Positions 37,006 through 45,755 of a stretch of DNA of 64,000 nucleotides are shown one piece after another (position 1 is the stretch's first letter; each line of letters opens with the position of its first letter). Below the pieces are notes generated by a model that worked only from the letters and a program-made list of their open reading frames with translations, made no database searches and was not told where the DNA came from. This DNA comes from Planctomycetota bacterium (lineage in GTDB: Bacteria > Planctomycetota > UBA1135 > UBA2386): the NCBI GenBank assembly GCA_025459175.1, contig JALORC010000041.1:1-64000 (forward strand). The letters are read 5' to 3'. The position numbers and the translations under genes were made by a program.

Positions 37006-38438
37006 CGCGAAGGACTCGGCGCGGCGTCGCCGCCGCCGAGTGGGATCGGCAGGAACTGGAACAAGCGCAGCGTGCGCGCGCCACCGGCATCCGCCTCGAA
37101 GTTGAACAGCAACGGCACGCTGGCGGTGGTGGTGGCCTGGCGACTGCGCGTCGTGTAGAGCCGGCCGAGCACGTCGGTGCCGGCGTCGTCGGGGCCGTGG
37201 CGGTAGCCGCGCAGCAGTTCCCAGATCCAGCCGTACGCCTCGCGCAGGCCGTAGACGTTGCCGTCGCGCCCCGGCAGCGGCGACGGGAAGCTCCACTCGC
37301 CGCGGAGCGGCGCGCCGTCGGCATCGCGGCGATCGGTGTGGTGCGACAGCGGCCAGACCTTGACGTGGGTCTCGCGCTCGCCGTCCTTCTGCTGCTTCAC
37401 GACGCGCCAGAAGAACGGCACGATCCACTGCTGCTCGTTGTGACCGTCCGGGTCGTCGTACTCGCGCCACCAGACGATCGGCCAGCCGAAGTTCCACGCC
37501 CGCTGGTCGTCGCTGGTGGTGCGGCCGACGAACGGCCACAGCCACCACTGGGTCAGGTTCTGGTCGGCGCGGTTCCAGTGGTAGCGGAACAACGGCCACA
37601 GCAGGTTCAGCGTGAAGAAGTGCCCCTGCTTGTTCGTCATCTGGAACAGCGGCCACAGCGCGTGCCAGCCCGTCACCTCGGCGCCGGTGCGCCAGCCGAA
37701 CAGCGGCCACAGCGAGAACGAACGCACCGCGCCGCCCTCGGTGTCCTGGTTCTCGGTGCTCCAGGTGACGAACGGCCACATCACGAAGCGCCGGTCCCAG
37801 CGCCCGGGCTCGATGTCGTGGCCGTAGAACGGCAACACGCGGAACCAGCGGTGGCCGTTCTCGGCGCACGAGCTGATGCCGACGAACGGCCACAGGAACA
37901 GATCGTGCCGGTGACCACCCTTGTCGAGCCCGACCCACAGCGGGAACAGCACGCTGCGGAAGCGGTCGTAGGTGAGGAAGTCCGGGATGTCGGCGAAGAA
38001 GGGCAGCACCGCGAAGTAGTTCTCGCGGCCGTCGGCCGAGCGCCCGCCCCACACGAACGGGAACAGCAGGTACCAGTCGACCTCGTGGTTGCCGTCCTCG
38101 TCCGGCCGCGAGCGCCAGCTCCACAGCGGGAACAGCCGCGCCGAGGTCTCCTCCGGGTAGTTGCGCACCCGGCCGAGCGGCCACAGGAACTGGTGCTCGC
38201 TGGCCTCGACCTCGGGCTCGGTGACGCGGCGATACAGCGGCCGCACGCGGAAGTCGTCACCGCCCTCGGGCGTGCGTTCGTAGTGCAGGAACGGCCAGGC
38301 GGCGTCCCATTCGAGCAACTTGCCGTCGTCGTCGAGCCGGTGGAACCAGAACGGCGCCAGGTTGAGCTCGCGCGGCATCACGGCGCAGGCGCTGGTCGCG
38401 AGCAGGGCGAGGCAGGCCAGGACGGAACGGGACGCCAT
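37002..38438 (-). CDS. Lipoprotein with about 14 aromatic 'WPF/WPLF' repeats, coupled to MlaE
   Basis: 478 residues. A lipobox (LLATSAC, Cys18) follows a short signal peptide. From residue about 80 to 370 a short unit recurs every 20-25 residues, ending in an aromatic-Pro-aromatic core: LWPLG, LFPLW, LFPFVWG, LPFFAD, LFPLWVG, LWPFVG, LPFYGH, MWPFVTW, LWPLFGW, LWPLFQM, LWPLFRY, LWPFVG, GWPIVWW, VPFFWR. Between the cores lie polar Asp/Arg/Asn-rich turns, so the whole reads as a regular antiparallel beta array. I know no named domain for it. It is the first gene of the Mla-type operon and overlaps mlaE by ATGA, so it probably takes part in lipid transport at the outer membrane. Confidence 0.82.
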   Translation of the reverse strand: MASRSVLACLALLATSACAVMPRELNLAPFWFHRLDDDGKLLEWDAAWPFLHYERTPEGGDDFRVRPLYRRVTEPEVEASEHQFLWPLGRVRNYPEETSARLFPLWSWRSRPDEDGNHEVDWYLLFPFVWGGRSADGRENYFAVLPFFADIPDFLTYDRFRSVLFPLWVGLDKGGHRHDLFLWPFVGISSCAENGHRWFRVLPFYGHDIEPGRWDRRFVMWPFVTWSTENQDTEGGAVRSFSLWPLFGWRTGAEVTGWHALWPLFQMTNKQGHFFTLNLLWPLFRYHWNRADQNLTQWWLWPFVGRTTSDDQRAWNFGWPIVWWREYDDPDGHNEQQWIVPFFWRVVKQQKDGERETHVKVWPLSHHTDRRDADGAPLRGEWSFPSPLPGRDGNVYGLREAYGWIWELLRGYRHGPDDAGTDVLGRLYTTRSRQATTTASVPLLFNFEADAGGARTLRLFQFLPIPLGGGDAAPSPSR

Positions 38439-38579
38439 GAAGGTGCGGCAGGATAACGACTGGGGAGTGGCGCGCGCATCCACGAAACCGGCGCCCGCAG
38501 CAAGCGCGCCACAGCGCCGAGCGCGGCCTCGCCGCTGCGAGTGTTTCTTCCGCTGCCTCGGCTGCTGTATACCGACGGC

Positions 38580-39560
38580 ATGGCGCGCACCATGTCCGGC
38601 ATCCAGCCGACCGGCAACCTGCACCTCGGCAACTATCTCGGCGCCCTGGTCAACTTCGTCGAGCTGCAGCGGCAGTACGAGTCGTTCTTCTGCGTCGTCG
38701 ACCTGCACGCGCTGACCCAGCGGCCCGATCCGGCGCTGCTGCGCCGCAACGTGCGCGAAGTCGCGATCGGCATGCTGGCGAGCGGGGTCGATCCGGAGCG
38801 TGCGACGCTGTTCGTGCAGTCGGACGTGCCGCAGCACGCCGAACTCGGCTGGGTGCTGACCTGCCTGACGCCGCTCGGCGACCTGAACCGGATGACGCAG
38901 TTCAAGGACAAGAGCGCGCAGCAGCCGGAGAACATCAACGCCGGGCTGTTCACGTATCCGATCCTGCAGACCGCCGACATCGCGCTGTACCGCGCCGAGG
39001 TGGTGCCGGTCGGCGACGACCAGGACCAGCACCTGGAGCTCGCGCGCGAGACGCTGCGCCGCTTCAACTTCGTCTACGGCGACACCTTCCCGGAGCCGAA
39101 GACCGTGCGCAGCAAGGCGCCGCGCGTCATCGGCCTCGACGGCGAGGCGAAGATGTCGAAGAGCAAGGGCAACGAGATCGGCCTGTTCGAGACCGCTGAC
39201 GAGACGCTGCAGAAGCTGCGCGGGGCGAAGACCGACCCGGCGCGGTTGCGCAAGAGCGACCTCGGTCACCCCGAGGTCTGCAACATCTTCGCGCTGCACG
39301 GCTTCTTCACCGGCGACCAGCAGCGCGAGGAGATCGCCGCCGGCTGCCGTTCGGCCCAGCTCGGTTGCGTCGACTGCAAGAAGATGCTGGCGCAGAATCT
39401 CGAGCTGGTGAAGGGGCCGATCCGCGAGCGCGCGGCGGCGCTGCGCGAGGCGCCCGGCAAGCTCGACGAGATCCTGGCGGCAGGCGCCGAGAAGGCGCGC
39501 ACGGCAGCCGCGGCGACGATGGAGTTGGTGCGCGAGCGCACCGGTTTGCGGCACCGCTGA
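38580..39560 (+). CDS. trpS: Tryptophan--tRNA ligase
   Basis: 326 residues from the ATG at 38580; an upstream in-frame ATG at 38541 precedes a stretch unlike the family. The class I motifs are present: the HIGH equivalent TGNLHLGNYLGA (11-22) and KMSKS (191-195). GIQPTGNLHLGN and FVQSDVPQHAELGW are typical of bacterial TrpS. It charges the tRNA-Trp gene found at 48313. It is transcribed divergently from the Mla operon with 141 bp between the starts. Confidence 0.97.
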   Translation: MARTMSGIQPTGNLHLGNYLGALVNFVELQRQYESFFCVVDLHALTQRPDPALLRRNVREVAIGMLASGVDPERATLFVQSDVPQHAELGWVLTCLTPLGDLNRMTQFKDKSAQQPENINAGLFTYPILQTADIALYRAEVVPVGDDQDQHLELARETLRRFNFVYGDTFPEPKTVRSKAPRVIGLDGEAKMSKSKGNEIGLFETADETLQKLRGAKTDPARLRKSDLGHPEVCNIFALHGFFTGDQQREEIAAGCRSAQLGCVDCKKMLAQNLELVKGPIRERAAALREAPGKLDEILAAGAEKARTAAAATMELVRERTGLRHR

Positions 39561-39609
39561 GACGTGGCCGCCGCGGCGGCGGACTCGGCTGTGGACACAC
39601 GAGGACTAC

Positions 39610-40155
39610 ATGCGCACGAACGATCGGTGGTGGATGGGAATGGTCGCGGGCAGCTGCGCGGCCGTGTTCGGCGGTTGTGCGGCGGGGGCGCCGGTCACGC
39701 CGCAGCAGCAGGAGCTGCACGAACGGCGTTTGCTGGCGCCGTTCCTGGCACCGCGCGAAGTCGGCTGCGGCGAACTGCTGGTCGAGCTGACCGGCAACTT
39801 CCACGACAACGTCGGGCAGCCGGCGGTCGACCAGCAGCGCCACCGCGTCACCCGCGAGACCGGCGACGGCTACGTCGACACCGTCTGGACCAACCTCGCC
39901 GGCGCCATGGAGGGCGCGTTCGTGGTGACGATCGGGCAGCCGCCCGAGCTCACCGAGCGCGGGCTCGTGCCCGGCATCGCGACCCGGTTCCGGGTCGTCA
40001 ACCAGCTGCGCCTGCGCATCTACCAGGATCGCCGCGCGCTGACGCTGAACGCGGTCGCCGGCGGCAGCTTCGTGCTGGTCAAGGAGGCGTCGACCAAGCC
40101 GAGCGAGAAGGCGCGCTTCGAGGTCCGCGACGGCGTGTTGCGGCAGGAGCCGTGA
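39610..40155 (+). CDS. Putative lipoprotein of unknown function
   Basis: 181 residues. The N-terminus MRTNDRWWMGMVAGSCAAVFGGC has a basic start, a hydrophobic stretch and a possible lipobox VFGGC (Cys23). The mature part is mixed beta and lacks motifs I recognise; VGCGELLVELTGNF and a later RFRVVNQLRLRIYQD are visible. The last residues are charged. The stop overlaps the GTG of the TPR lipoprotein (GTGA, 40152-40155), so the two envelope proteins are translated together and probably work together. Confidence 0.72.
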   Translation: MRTNDRWWMGMVAGSCAAVFGGCAAGAPVTPQQQELHERRLLAPFLAPREVGCGELLVELTGNFHDNVGQPAVDQQRHRVTRETGDGYVDTVWTNLAGAMEGAFVVTIGQPPELTERGLVPGIATRFRVVNQLRLRIYQDRRALTLNAVAGGSFVLVKEASTKPSEKARFEVRDGVLRQEP

Positions 40156-41261
40156 AGCCCCTCGCGCGCACCTCGCGATCGCCGGCGCCGGGGCCGCTGC
40201 TGGCGGTGTTGCTGCTGACTGCCTGCCAGAGTGGCCCGCGGCGGGTCGACGAAGCGGTCGATCCCAACACCTACTCCGTCTGCCGCGATGCCGAAGCGAC
40301 GGCGGCCTGGGAACGGGCTCGCTCGCGGCTGGCCGCCGGCGATGACGCCGGGGCGCTGCCCGACCTGCTGCTCTGCACCTCGCGCTGCCCCGATCTGGTG
40401 CGGGCGCATGTCGCCTACCAGGACTGTGCGCGCCGCCTCGGTGGCGACTTCGCGCAAGCGATGATCCAGACCTACAGCAAGGCGCCCGAACGGCCGTCGC
40501 CGGTGCGGGCCTACCTGCAGGCGCGGTTCGCCGAGACGTCGTATGCGCAGTGCAACGCGCTCGAGGCGATCCTGGCCAAGGACCCGTCGTTCGCATGGGC
40601 GCACCTGTCGCGCGGTCGGGTAACCCGCTTGCAGGGGCGGCTGCTGCCGGCGCTCGACATGTTCGCGGCGGCGATCGTCAACGACCCGCAGCTGCACGAG
40701 GCCCGGCTCGAACGGGCGCAGGTGCTCGAGGAACTCGGTCGCTACCAGGAAGCGGCGGTCGACTACCAGCGCTACCTGACGGTGCGGCCCGACGACACCG
40801 CCGCGGCGCGGGAGTACATCGGGCTGCTGCTGTACCGGCTGTCGCGCGTCGACGAGGCGATCGTCTGGCTCGACCGGCTCGAACAGCAGCTGCCCGGCGA
40901 CAGCACGCTGCGCATGGACCGCGCCGCGGCCCTGTGGCGCGCCAAGCGGCCGCGCGAGGCGGTCGGGGCCTACCTGGCGCTGTTGCGCGAGCGGCCGCAG
41001 AACGCGCGCGCGGCGCTGAACATCGGGCTGCTCTACTACGAGGTGGCGCCGCAGAACGACAACGAGCGGCAGATGTACTGGCCGAAGGCGCGCGCGGCGT
41101 TCCGCTGGTTCCTCGAGCAGGCCAAGCCGGCCGACGGCCACGAGCAGTTCGAGCGCACGCTGGGGGTGCCGTTCCGGCTGGAGCGGATCGCCGAACTGCT
41201 TGGGCCCGCAGCGCCCGGCAGCACCGGCATCGACGAGCTGGCCTGGCCGGTTCAGGGCTGA
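40152..41261 (+). CDS. TPR-repeat lipoprotein
   Basis: 369 residues from the GTG at 40152. The signal peptide ends in LLLTAC, a good lipobox. From about residue 50 to 330 there are helical pairs of TPR type: AWAHLSRGRVTRLQGRLLPALDMFAAAI, seen as AHLSRGRVTRLQGRLLPA, then EARLERAQVLEELGRYQEAAVDY and ALNIGLLYYEVAP. About six repeats are likely. TPR lipoproteins scaffold envelope complexes. Its partner is unknown but the preceding lipoprotein is coupled to it. It ends convergently with the kinase-like gene, overlapping it by 10 bp. Confidence 0.85.
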   Translation: MKPLARTSRSPAPGPLLAVLLLTACQSGPRRVDEAVDPNTYSVCRDAEATAAWERARSRLAAGDDAGALPDLLLCTSRCPDLVRAHVAYQDCARRLGGDFAQAMIQTYSKAPERPSPVRAYLQARFAETSYAQCNALEAILAKDPSFAWAHLSRGRVTRLQGRLLPALDMFAAAIVNDPQLHEARLERAQVLEELGRYQEAAVDYQRYLTVRPDDTAAAREYIGLLLYRLSRVDEAIVWLDRLEQQLPGDSTLRMDRAAALWRAKRPREAVGAYLALLRERPQNARAALNIGLLYYEVAPQNDNERQMYWPKARAAFRWFLEQAKPADGHEQFERTLGVPFRLERIAELLGPAAPGSTGIDELAWPVQG

Positions 41262-41959
41262 GTCGGCTCGCTCGCGGCGAGTGCCGCGGCACCCAGTCCC
41301 ATGGCGTCGAGCTGCGGCATCAGTCGCGACCAGTCGGCGCGCGCGAGGGCGTCGTCGGTGTCGGGGCGGCGCAGCTGGAACCGCGGCGAGTCGATCTTCG
41401 CGACCACCCAGCCGGATGCCTGCCGGGCCACCAGCAGGTTGCGCAGGTCGTAGTTGCGGTCGCGGAACCCGAGTCGGTGCAGCGTGCGCAGGTGCTCGCC
41501 GATCGCCGCCGCGAGCGCCGGACGATCATCGGAGGGCAGCGTCGGCAGGACCACCGCGGCGCTCTCGCCCGGCCAGGACGCGGTCACCAGGACCGCGCGC
41601 CACAGCCAACCCAGCCGGCGCCACTCGTAGACCGCCAGCGGTTCGGGGGCCGCGAGTCCGTGCGCTCGCTGCCACTGCAGCGCGTCGAACTCGCGCCGCG
41701 CCCGGCCGTCGGCGAACGGGCCGGTCCGCCGGCCGAAGTCGCGCAGCCGATCAGCCCAAGTCGGGTATTCGTACGTTTTTACGAAGACGGAGCCGGCGGA
41801 GGAGTGGACCCGGCGGACCCACGACGAACGATGGTCGACGATCGTTTCGCCGGTGCCACGGGCGGCCAGCGCCGCGATGCCGGGCAGTTCCGCCGCCCGC
41901 GCGGGCCAGCCCTGGGCTTGTCGCACACGCCGCGGCGAATTGGGGAAGCTTGTCGACAC
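41252..41959 (-). CDS. LPS-kinase-like protein (WaaP/InaA/Kdo kinase family)
   Basis: 235 residues from a proposed GTG at 41959; the frame is open further upstream but runs into the HU promoter and gene. A kinase fold is indicated by VFVKTYEY with Lys61 (ATP-binding lysine), LHRLGFRDRNYDLRNLLV (160-177) with the catalytic Asp167 and Asn174, and VAKIDSPRF with Asp190 as the metal-binding residue. The pattern matches the lipopolysaccharide core heptose kinase/InaA family, which phosphorylates sugars of the LPS core. Together with kdsB it supports an LPS-bearing outer membrane. A TATACT box lies at 41972-41977 on the minus strand, only 12 nt upstream of the GTG, so transcripts would be nearly leaderless. 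Confidence 0.8.
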   Translation of the reverse strand: MSTSFPNSPRRVRQAQGWPARAAELPGIAALAARGTGETIVDHRSSWVRRVHSSAGSVFVKTYEYPTWADRLRDFGRRTGPFADGRARREFDALQWQRAHGLAAPEPLAVYEWRRLGWLWRAVLVTASWPGESAAVVLPTLPSDDRPALAAAIGEHLRTLHRLGFRDRNYDLRNLLVARQASGWVVAKIDSPRFQLRRPDTDDALARADWSRLMPQLDAMGLGAAALAASEPTQP

Positions 41960-41979
41960 TGTCTCCGCAAGAGTATAGT
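41950..41979 (+). promoter_or_regulatory. Predicted sigma-70-type promoter for the HU gene
   Basis: TTGTCG (41950-41955) and TATAGT (41974-41979) are separated by 18 bp. They lie about 75 bp upstream of the HU start. The same spot holds TATACT in the other direction (41972-41977), in a good place for the divergent kinase-like gene, so the two promoters share their -10 sequence. Based on inspection only. Confidence 0.5.
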
Positions 41980-42052
41980 GGGGCTCGACTTGATGCTCGC
42001 GCGCCGGAGTCCGTGCGCTCGCCCTCTCGACCAGAAACCTCACGAGGCCCAG

Positions 42053-42448
42053 TTGAAAACCGTCACCAAGAAGGAGCTGGTGCACCGGATTGCGGAACGC
42101 ACCGGTGTGACCAAGGTCATCGCCAAGGATGTGATCCAACATTTCCTGAACGCGATCATCGATGAGCTCGCCGAAGGCAACCGACTGGAGTTCCGTGAGT
42201 TCGGCGTATTCGAGTCGCGCGAGCGCGCGGCTCGGCTGGCGCAGAACCCGCGCACCCTGGAAAAGGTCCCGGTGCCGGCCAAGCGCATCGTCAAGTTCAA
42301 GGTCGGTCGCCTGATGCGCAAGAAGGTCTCGGGCGAGGATGTCGGCGACCTGTCGCTCGACGACGACGACGACGATGTGCCGGCGCCGAAGGCACGGCCG
42401 AAGACCGAGAAGGGCAAGGGCGGCAACGAAGCTTCGGGCACTGCCTGA
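42053..42448 (+). CDS. HU/IHF-family DNA-binding protein with acidic-basic C-terminal tail
   Basis: 131 residues from a TTG at 42053, with GAGG (42044-42047) just upstream. An ATG at 41993 is in frame, but the family's conserved start (VTKKELVHRIAERTG) fits the TTG. Residues 1-90 are a complete HU/IHF fold: TKKELVHRIAERTGV, then RLEFREFGVFESRERAARLAQNPRTLEK, seen as REFGVFESRERAARLAQNPR, with the DNA-intercalating Pro of NPRT. Beyond the usual end lies a 40-residue tail with six consecutive Asp residues followed by Lys/Pro/Ala, probably disordered. Tailed HU proteins are known in Actinobacteria and others. The gene is transcribed alone. Confidence 0.9.
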   Translation: MKTVTKKELVHRIAERTGVTKVIAKDVIQHFLNAIIDELAEGNRLEFREFGVFESRERAARLAQNPRTLEKVPVPAKRIVKFKVGRLMRKKVSGEDVGDLSLDDDDDDVPAPKARPKTEKGKGGNEASGTA

Positions 42449-42469
42449 GGCGCGGCCGCGGCCCGCGCG

Positions 42470-43633
42470 TCACTTCAAGCGACGCAGCGCCTGGTCGAGG
42501 TCGGCGATCAGATCGTCGGCGTCCTCGATGCCGACCGACAGCCGGATCAGGCCGTCCTGCAGCCCGGTCGCGCGGCGCACTTCGGCAGGGATCGAGGCGT
42601 GGGTCATCGAGGCGGGATGATCGACCAGGCTCTCGACGCCGCCGAGGCTCTCGGCGAGCGAGAACACGCCGAACGACGAGCAGACCTTCTTCGCCTGCGC
42701 GACCGTCGCCTTCAGCTCGACCGACACCATGCCGCCGCCCTTCTTCATCTGCTTCTTGGCGAGCGCGAAGTTGGGGTGGCTCGGCAGGCCCGGGTAGATC
42801 ACGCGCTCGACGCGCGGATGCGCCTCGAGCCACTTGGCGACCTTGATGGCGTTGTCGCAGTGGCGGTCCATGCGCACGTGCAGGGTCTTGGTGCCGCGCA
42901 GCACCAGGAAGCAGTCCATCGGCCCCGGCGTGCCGCCGCACGAGTTCTGGAAGTGGGTCAGCTGCTTGTGCAGGTCGGGATCGTTGCTGACCAGCACACC
43001 GCCGACCACGTCGCTGTGGCCACCGAGGTACTTGGTGGTCGAGTGCACGACGATGTCGCAGCCGAGCGCCAGCGGGTTCTGCAGATACGGGGTCGCGAAC
43101 GTGTTGTCGGCCAGCGTCAGCACCTGCTGCTGGCGGCAGATCTTGGCGATCGCCTGCAGGTCGCAGCAACGCAGCAGCGGATTGGTCGGCGTCTCCAGCA
43201 TCACCAGCCGGGTGTTCGGCCGGAATGCGGCGCGCAGCTGGGCGAGGTCGGTCAGGTCGACGAACGTCGTCTCCAGGCCGAACTTCTCGTAGAGGGTGCG
43301 CAGGATGCGGAAGGTGCCGCCGTAGAGGTCGTTGCCGGCGATCACGTGGTCGCCGCTGCGGAACAGGTTCAGCACGCAGTGGATCGCCGCCATGCCGCTG
43401 GCGAAACCGAGCCCGAACCGGCCGCCCTCGAGCGCCGCCAGGTTCTGCTCCAGCGCGGTGCGGGTCGGGTTGTGCGAGCGGGAGTAGTCGTAGCCCTTGG
43501 TCTTGCTCGGCGCCTCCTGCACGTAGGTGCTGGTCATGTAGACCGGCGTCATGATGGCGCCGGTGGTGGGGTCAGGTGCCTGGCCGGCGTGGATTGCCAC
43601 GGTGCCGAAGCCCGCTTTGCGTTCGCTCTTCAT
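42470..43633 (-). CDS. Cystathionine gamma-synthase / trans-sulfuration PLP enzyme
   Basis: 387 residues. PLP-dependent fold type I enzyme of the Cys/Met metabolism family. The PLP lysine is Lys201 in VVHSTTKYLGGHSD. Also seen are YDYSRSHNPTRTALE (47-62), GFASGMAAI (76-84), DLYGGTFRIL and ETPTNPLLR. The sequence fits both cystathionine gamma-synthase (MetB) and gamma-lyase, and specificity cannot be decided from motifs. It therefore belongs to methionine/cysteine trans-sulfuration. It is convergent with HU (21 bp) and divergent from the MutS2-like gene, with only 40 bp between the starts. Confidence 0.93.
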   Translation of the reverse strand: MKSERKAGFGTVAIHAGQAPDPTTGAIMTPVYMTSTYVQEAPSKTKGYDYSRSHNPTRTALEQNLAALEGGRFGLGFASGMAAIHCVLNLFRSGDHVIAGNDLYGGTFRILRTLYEKFGLETTFVDLTDLAQLRAAFRPNTRLVMLETPTNPLLRCCDLQAIAKICRQQQVLTLADNTFATPYLQNPLALGCDIVVHSTTKYLGGHSDVVGGVLVSNDPDLHKQLTHFQNSCGGTPGPMDCFLVLRGTKTLHVRMDRHCDNAIKVAKWLEAHPRVERVIYPGLPSHPNFALAKKQMKKGGGMVSVELKATVAQAKKVCSSFGVFSLAESLGGVESLVDHPASMTHASIPAEVRRATGLQDGLIRLSVGIEDADDLIADLDQALRRLK

Positions 43634-43673
43634 CAGTGGGGGCGGAGTTTACAACGGGCCGCGGTCCGGCAAC

Positions 43674-45755
43674 ATGTTCGCCCCGATGGCTTCCACCGCT
43701 CCGTTGCCGCGTGCGTACGAACTCGACGCGCTCGAGTTCCAGGTCGCGCGCGCCCTGCTGACCGAACGTCTGGCGACGCCGGTCGGTCGCTCGGCAGTCG
43801 ACGCGCTGGCGCCGTGCGCCAGCGAGGCCGAAGCGCGGCAGCAGCTGCGCGCGGTCGCCGACCTGGCCGCGCGCCTGATCGAACGCATCGAGTTGCCGCT
43901 GGTGGGCGCGGTCGAGGTGCGGTCGTGGCTCGACTCGTTCCTCGCCGGCGAGCACGTGTTGCAGGCCAAGGATCTCGCCGATCTCAAGCGCCTGCTGCGC
44001 GCGGCCGAGCGCTGCCGGGTGTGGCTGGCGGCGGCGACGCCGGCGTTGGCGGCGTTCGCAGCACCGCTGCCACCGCTGCAGGATCTGGTCGACGAACTGG
44101 AGCTGGTCGTCGACGACCGCGGCGAGGTGCTGGACTCGGCGTCGCCCAAGCTGGCGGCGGTGCGGCGCGAGATCGAGCAGGCGCGGCTCGCCGTCGACAC
44201 CACGCTGGCCGCGGTGCTCGGCGCCGCCGAGGTGCGCAAGCATCTGCAGGCCGGCGAACCGGTGTGGCGTCACGGTCGGCCGGTGCTGCAGGTGAAGGCC
44301 GAGTTCCGGCATCGGGTCGCCGGCGTGCTGCACGACCGCAGCGCCTCGGGCGCGACGTTGTTCATCGAGCCGGAGGCGGTGGTCGAGGCTGCCAACCGGT
44401 TGTCCGACGCGCAGGCGGCCGAACATCGCGAGATCAACGTGGTGCTGGCGGACACCGCGCGCGGCCTGCGCCGCTGCGAGGCCGAGATCGTGCGCGCCGC
44501 GCCGTTCGTGGCCGCGGTCGACCTGCTGCAGGCGCGGGCCAGGTTGGCGCAGACGCCGGGCTACGTGGTGCCGGAAGTAGTCGCCGACGGGCCGCTGCGG
44601 CTGCGCGGGGCCCGGCACCCGTTGCTGCTGCAGCGCCGCGCCGGCGCCGACATCGTGCCGCTCGACATCGCGCTCGGTGACCCGCATCGCATGCTGGTGG
44701 TGACCGGCCCGAACACCGGTGGCAAGACCGTCGTGCTGAAGACGATCGGCCTGCTGGCCCTGATGGCGATCAGCGGCATGCCGATCCCCGCCGCGGCCGG
44801 GGCGCAGGTGCCGTTCTTCCGCTCGGTGCAGGTCGACATCGGCGACGAGCAGGCGATCATGCAGAACCTGTCGACGTTCAGCTCGCACGTGCAGCGGATC
44901 GGGCGCTGCCTGCAGCAGGCGTCGCCGCACACGCTGGTGCTGCTCGACGAACTCGGCGCCGGCACCGATCCCGAGGAGGGTGGCGTGCTCGGGTATGCGG
45001 TGCTCGAGGCGCTGCTCCAGGCCTCGGCGTTCGCGGTGGTGACGACCCATCTGGGGCGGCTGAAGGACTTCGCCTACCAGCACGCGGGCGCCGAGAACGG
45101 TTCGATGGCGTTCGACGGCGTGTCGCTGCGACCGCTGTACCGGCTCGACCTCGGTATTCCCGGCAGCAGCCACGCGCTCGACATCGCCAGCCGGGTCGGC
45201 ATGCCGGCGGCCGTCGTCGAGCGGGCGCGGGTGCTGCTCGGCACCCGCGACCGCACGCTCGACAACCTGATCGAGCGCGTGCAGGTCGCCCGCCGCGATG
45301 CCGAGGCCGATCGCCAGCGCACCGCCGACGTCTCGCGCAACGTGGTCGAGCAACAGGCGGCACTGGCCGGGCGGCTCGCCGAGGCGGTGCGCAAGGAGAC
45401 CTGGCTGCAGGAGGAGGCCGATGGTCAGGTCGAGGCGGAGCTGCGGCGCGCCCAGGCGGCGATGGCCGAGCCGCTGGCGGCGCTGGTGAGCGCGCCGGGC
45501 CAGCACGGCGAGCGGGCGAAGGTGCTGAAGGGCATCGTCGACGGGCTGCTGAAGCAGGCGGCGCTGCACCGCCGTCGGATGAGCTTCTGCCACGGCCTCA
45601 AGAAGGGGGACAAAGTGTTCTTGCCGCGCTGGAAGCGCCTCTGCACGGTGCACCGGATCGACAAGGTGCGCGAATTGCTCAGCGTCGACTACGGCAACGT
45701 GAAGATGGACGTGCCGTTCGAAGACGTGTCCTGGCTGCAGCCGCTGGAGGGGTGA
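43674..45755 (+). CDS. MutS2-like ATPase lacking the Smr domain
   Basis: 693 residues from the ATG at 43674; an in-frame ATG at 43686 is an alternative. MutS2 proteins act in ribosome rescue and control of recombination. The MutS core domain ends with the ABC-type ATPase: Walker A GPNTGGKT (345-352), QNLSTFSSHV, Walker B LVLLDELGAGTDPEEG and the H-loop VVTTHLGRLK. A coiled-coil section follows (about 530-620). The protein then ends after a small KOW-like beta domain (KKGDKVFLPRW ... VDYGNVKMDV). Typical MutS2 proteins have about 780 residues with a C-terminal Smr nuclease domain, and none is present before the stop. I see no frame that continues into Smr. Confidence 0.9.
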   Translation: MFAPMASTAPLPRAYELDALEFQVARALLTERLATPVGRSAVDALAPCASEAEARQQLRAVADLAARLIERIELPLVGAVEVRSWLDSFLAGEHVLQAKDLADLKRLLRAAERCRVWLAAATPALAAFAAPLPPLQDLVDELELVVDDRGEVLDSASPKLAAVRREIEQARLAVDTTLAAVLGAAEVRKHLQAGEPVWRHGRPVLQVKAEFRHRVAGVLHDRSASGATLFIEPEAVVEAANRLSDAQAAEHREINVVLADTARGLRRCEAEIVRAAPFVAAVDLLQARARLAQTPGYVVPEVVADGPLRLRGARHPLLLQRRAGADIVPLDIALGDPHRMLVVTGPNTGGKTVVLKTIGLLALMAISGMPIPAAAGAQVPFFRSVQVDIGDEQAIMQNLSTFSSHVQRIGRCLQQASPHTLVLLDELGAGTDPEEGGVLGYAVLEALLQASAFAVVTTHLGRLKDFAYQHAGAENGSMAFDGVSLRPLYRLDLGIPGSSHALDIASRVGMPAAVVERARVLLGTRDRTLDNLIERVQVARRDAEADRQRTADVSRNVVEQQAALAGRLAEAVRKETWLQEEADGQVEAELRRAQAAMAEPLAALVSAPGQHGERAKVLKGIVDGLLKQAALHRRRMSFCHGLKKGDKVFLPRWKRLCTVHRIDKVRELLSVDYGNVKMDVPFEDVSWLQPLEG

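Noticed and set aside
41960-42142. N-terminal extension of the LPS-kinase-like protein
   Set aside because: The added 61 residues overlap the HU gene and promoter and do not resemble the family; the GTG at 41959 fits better.
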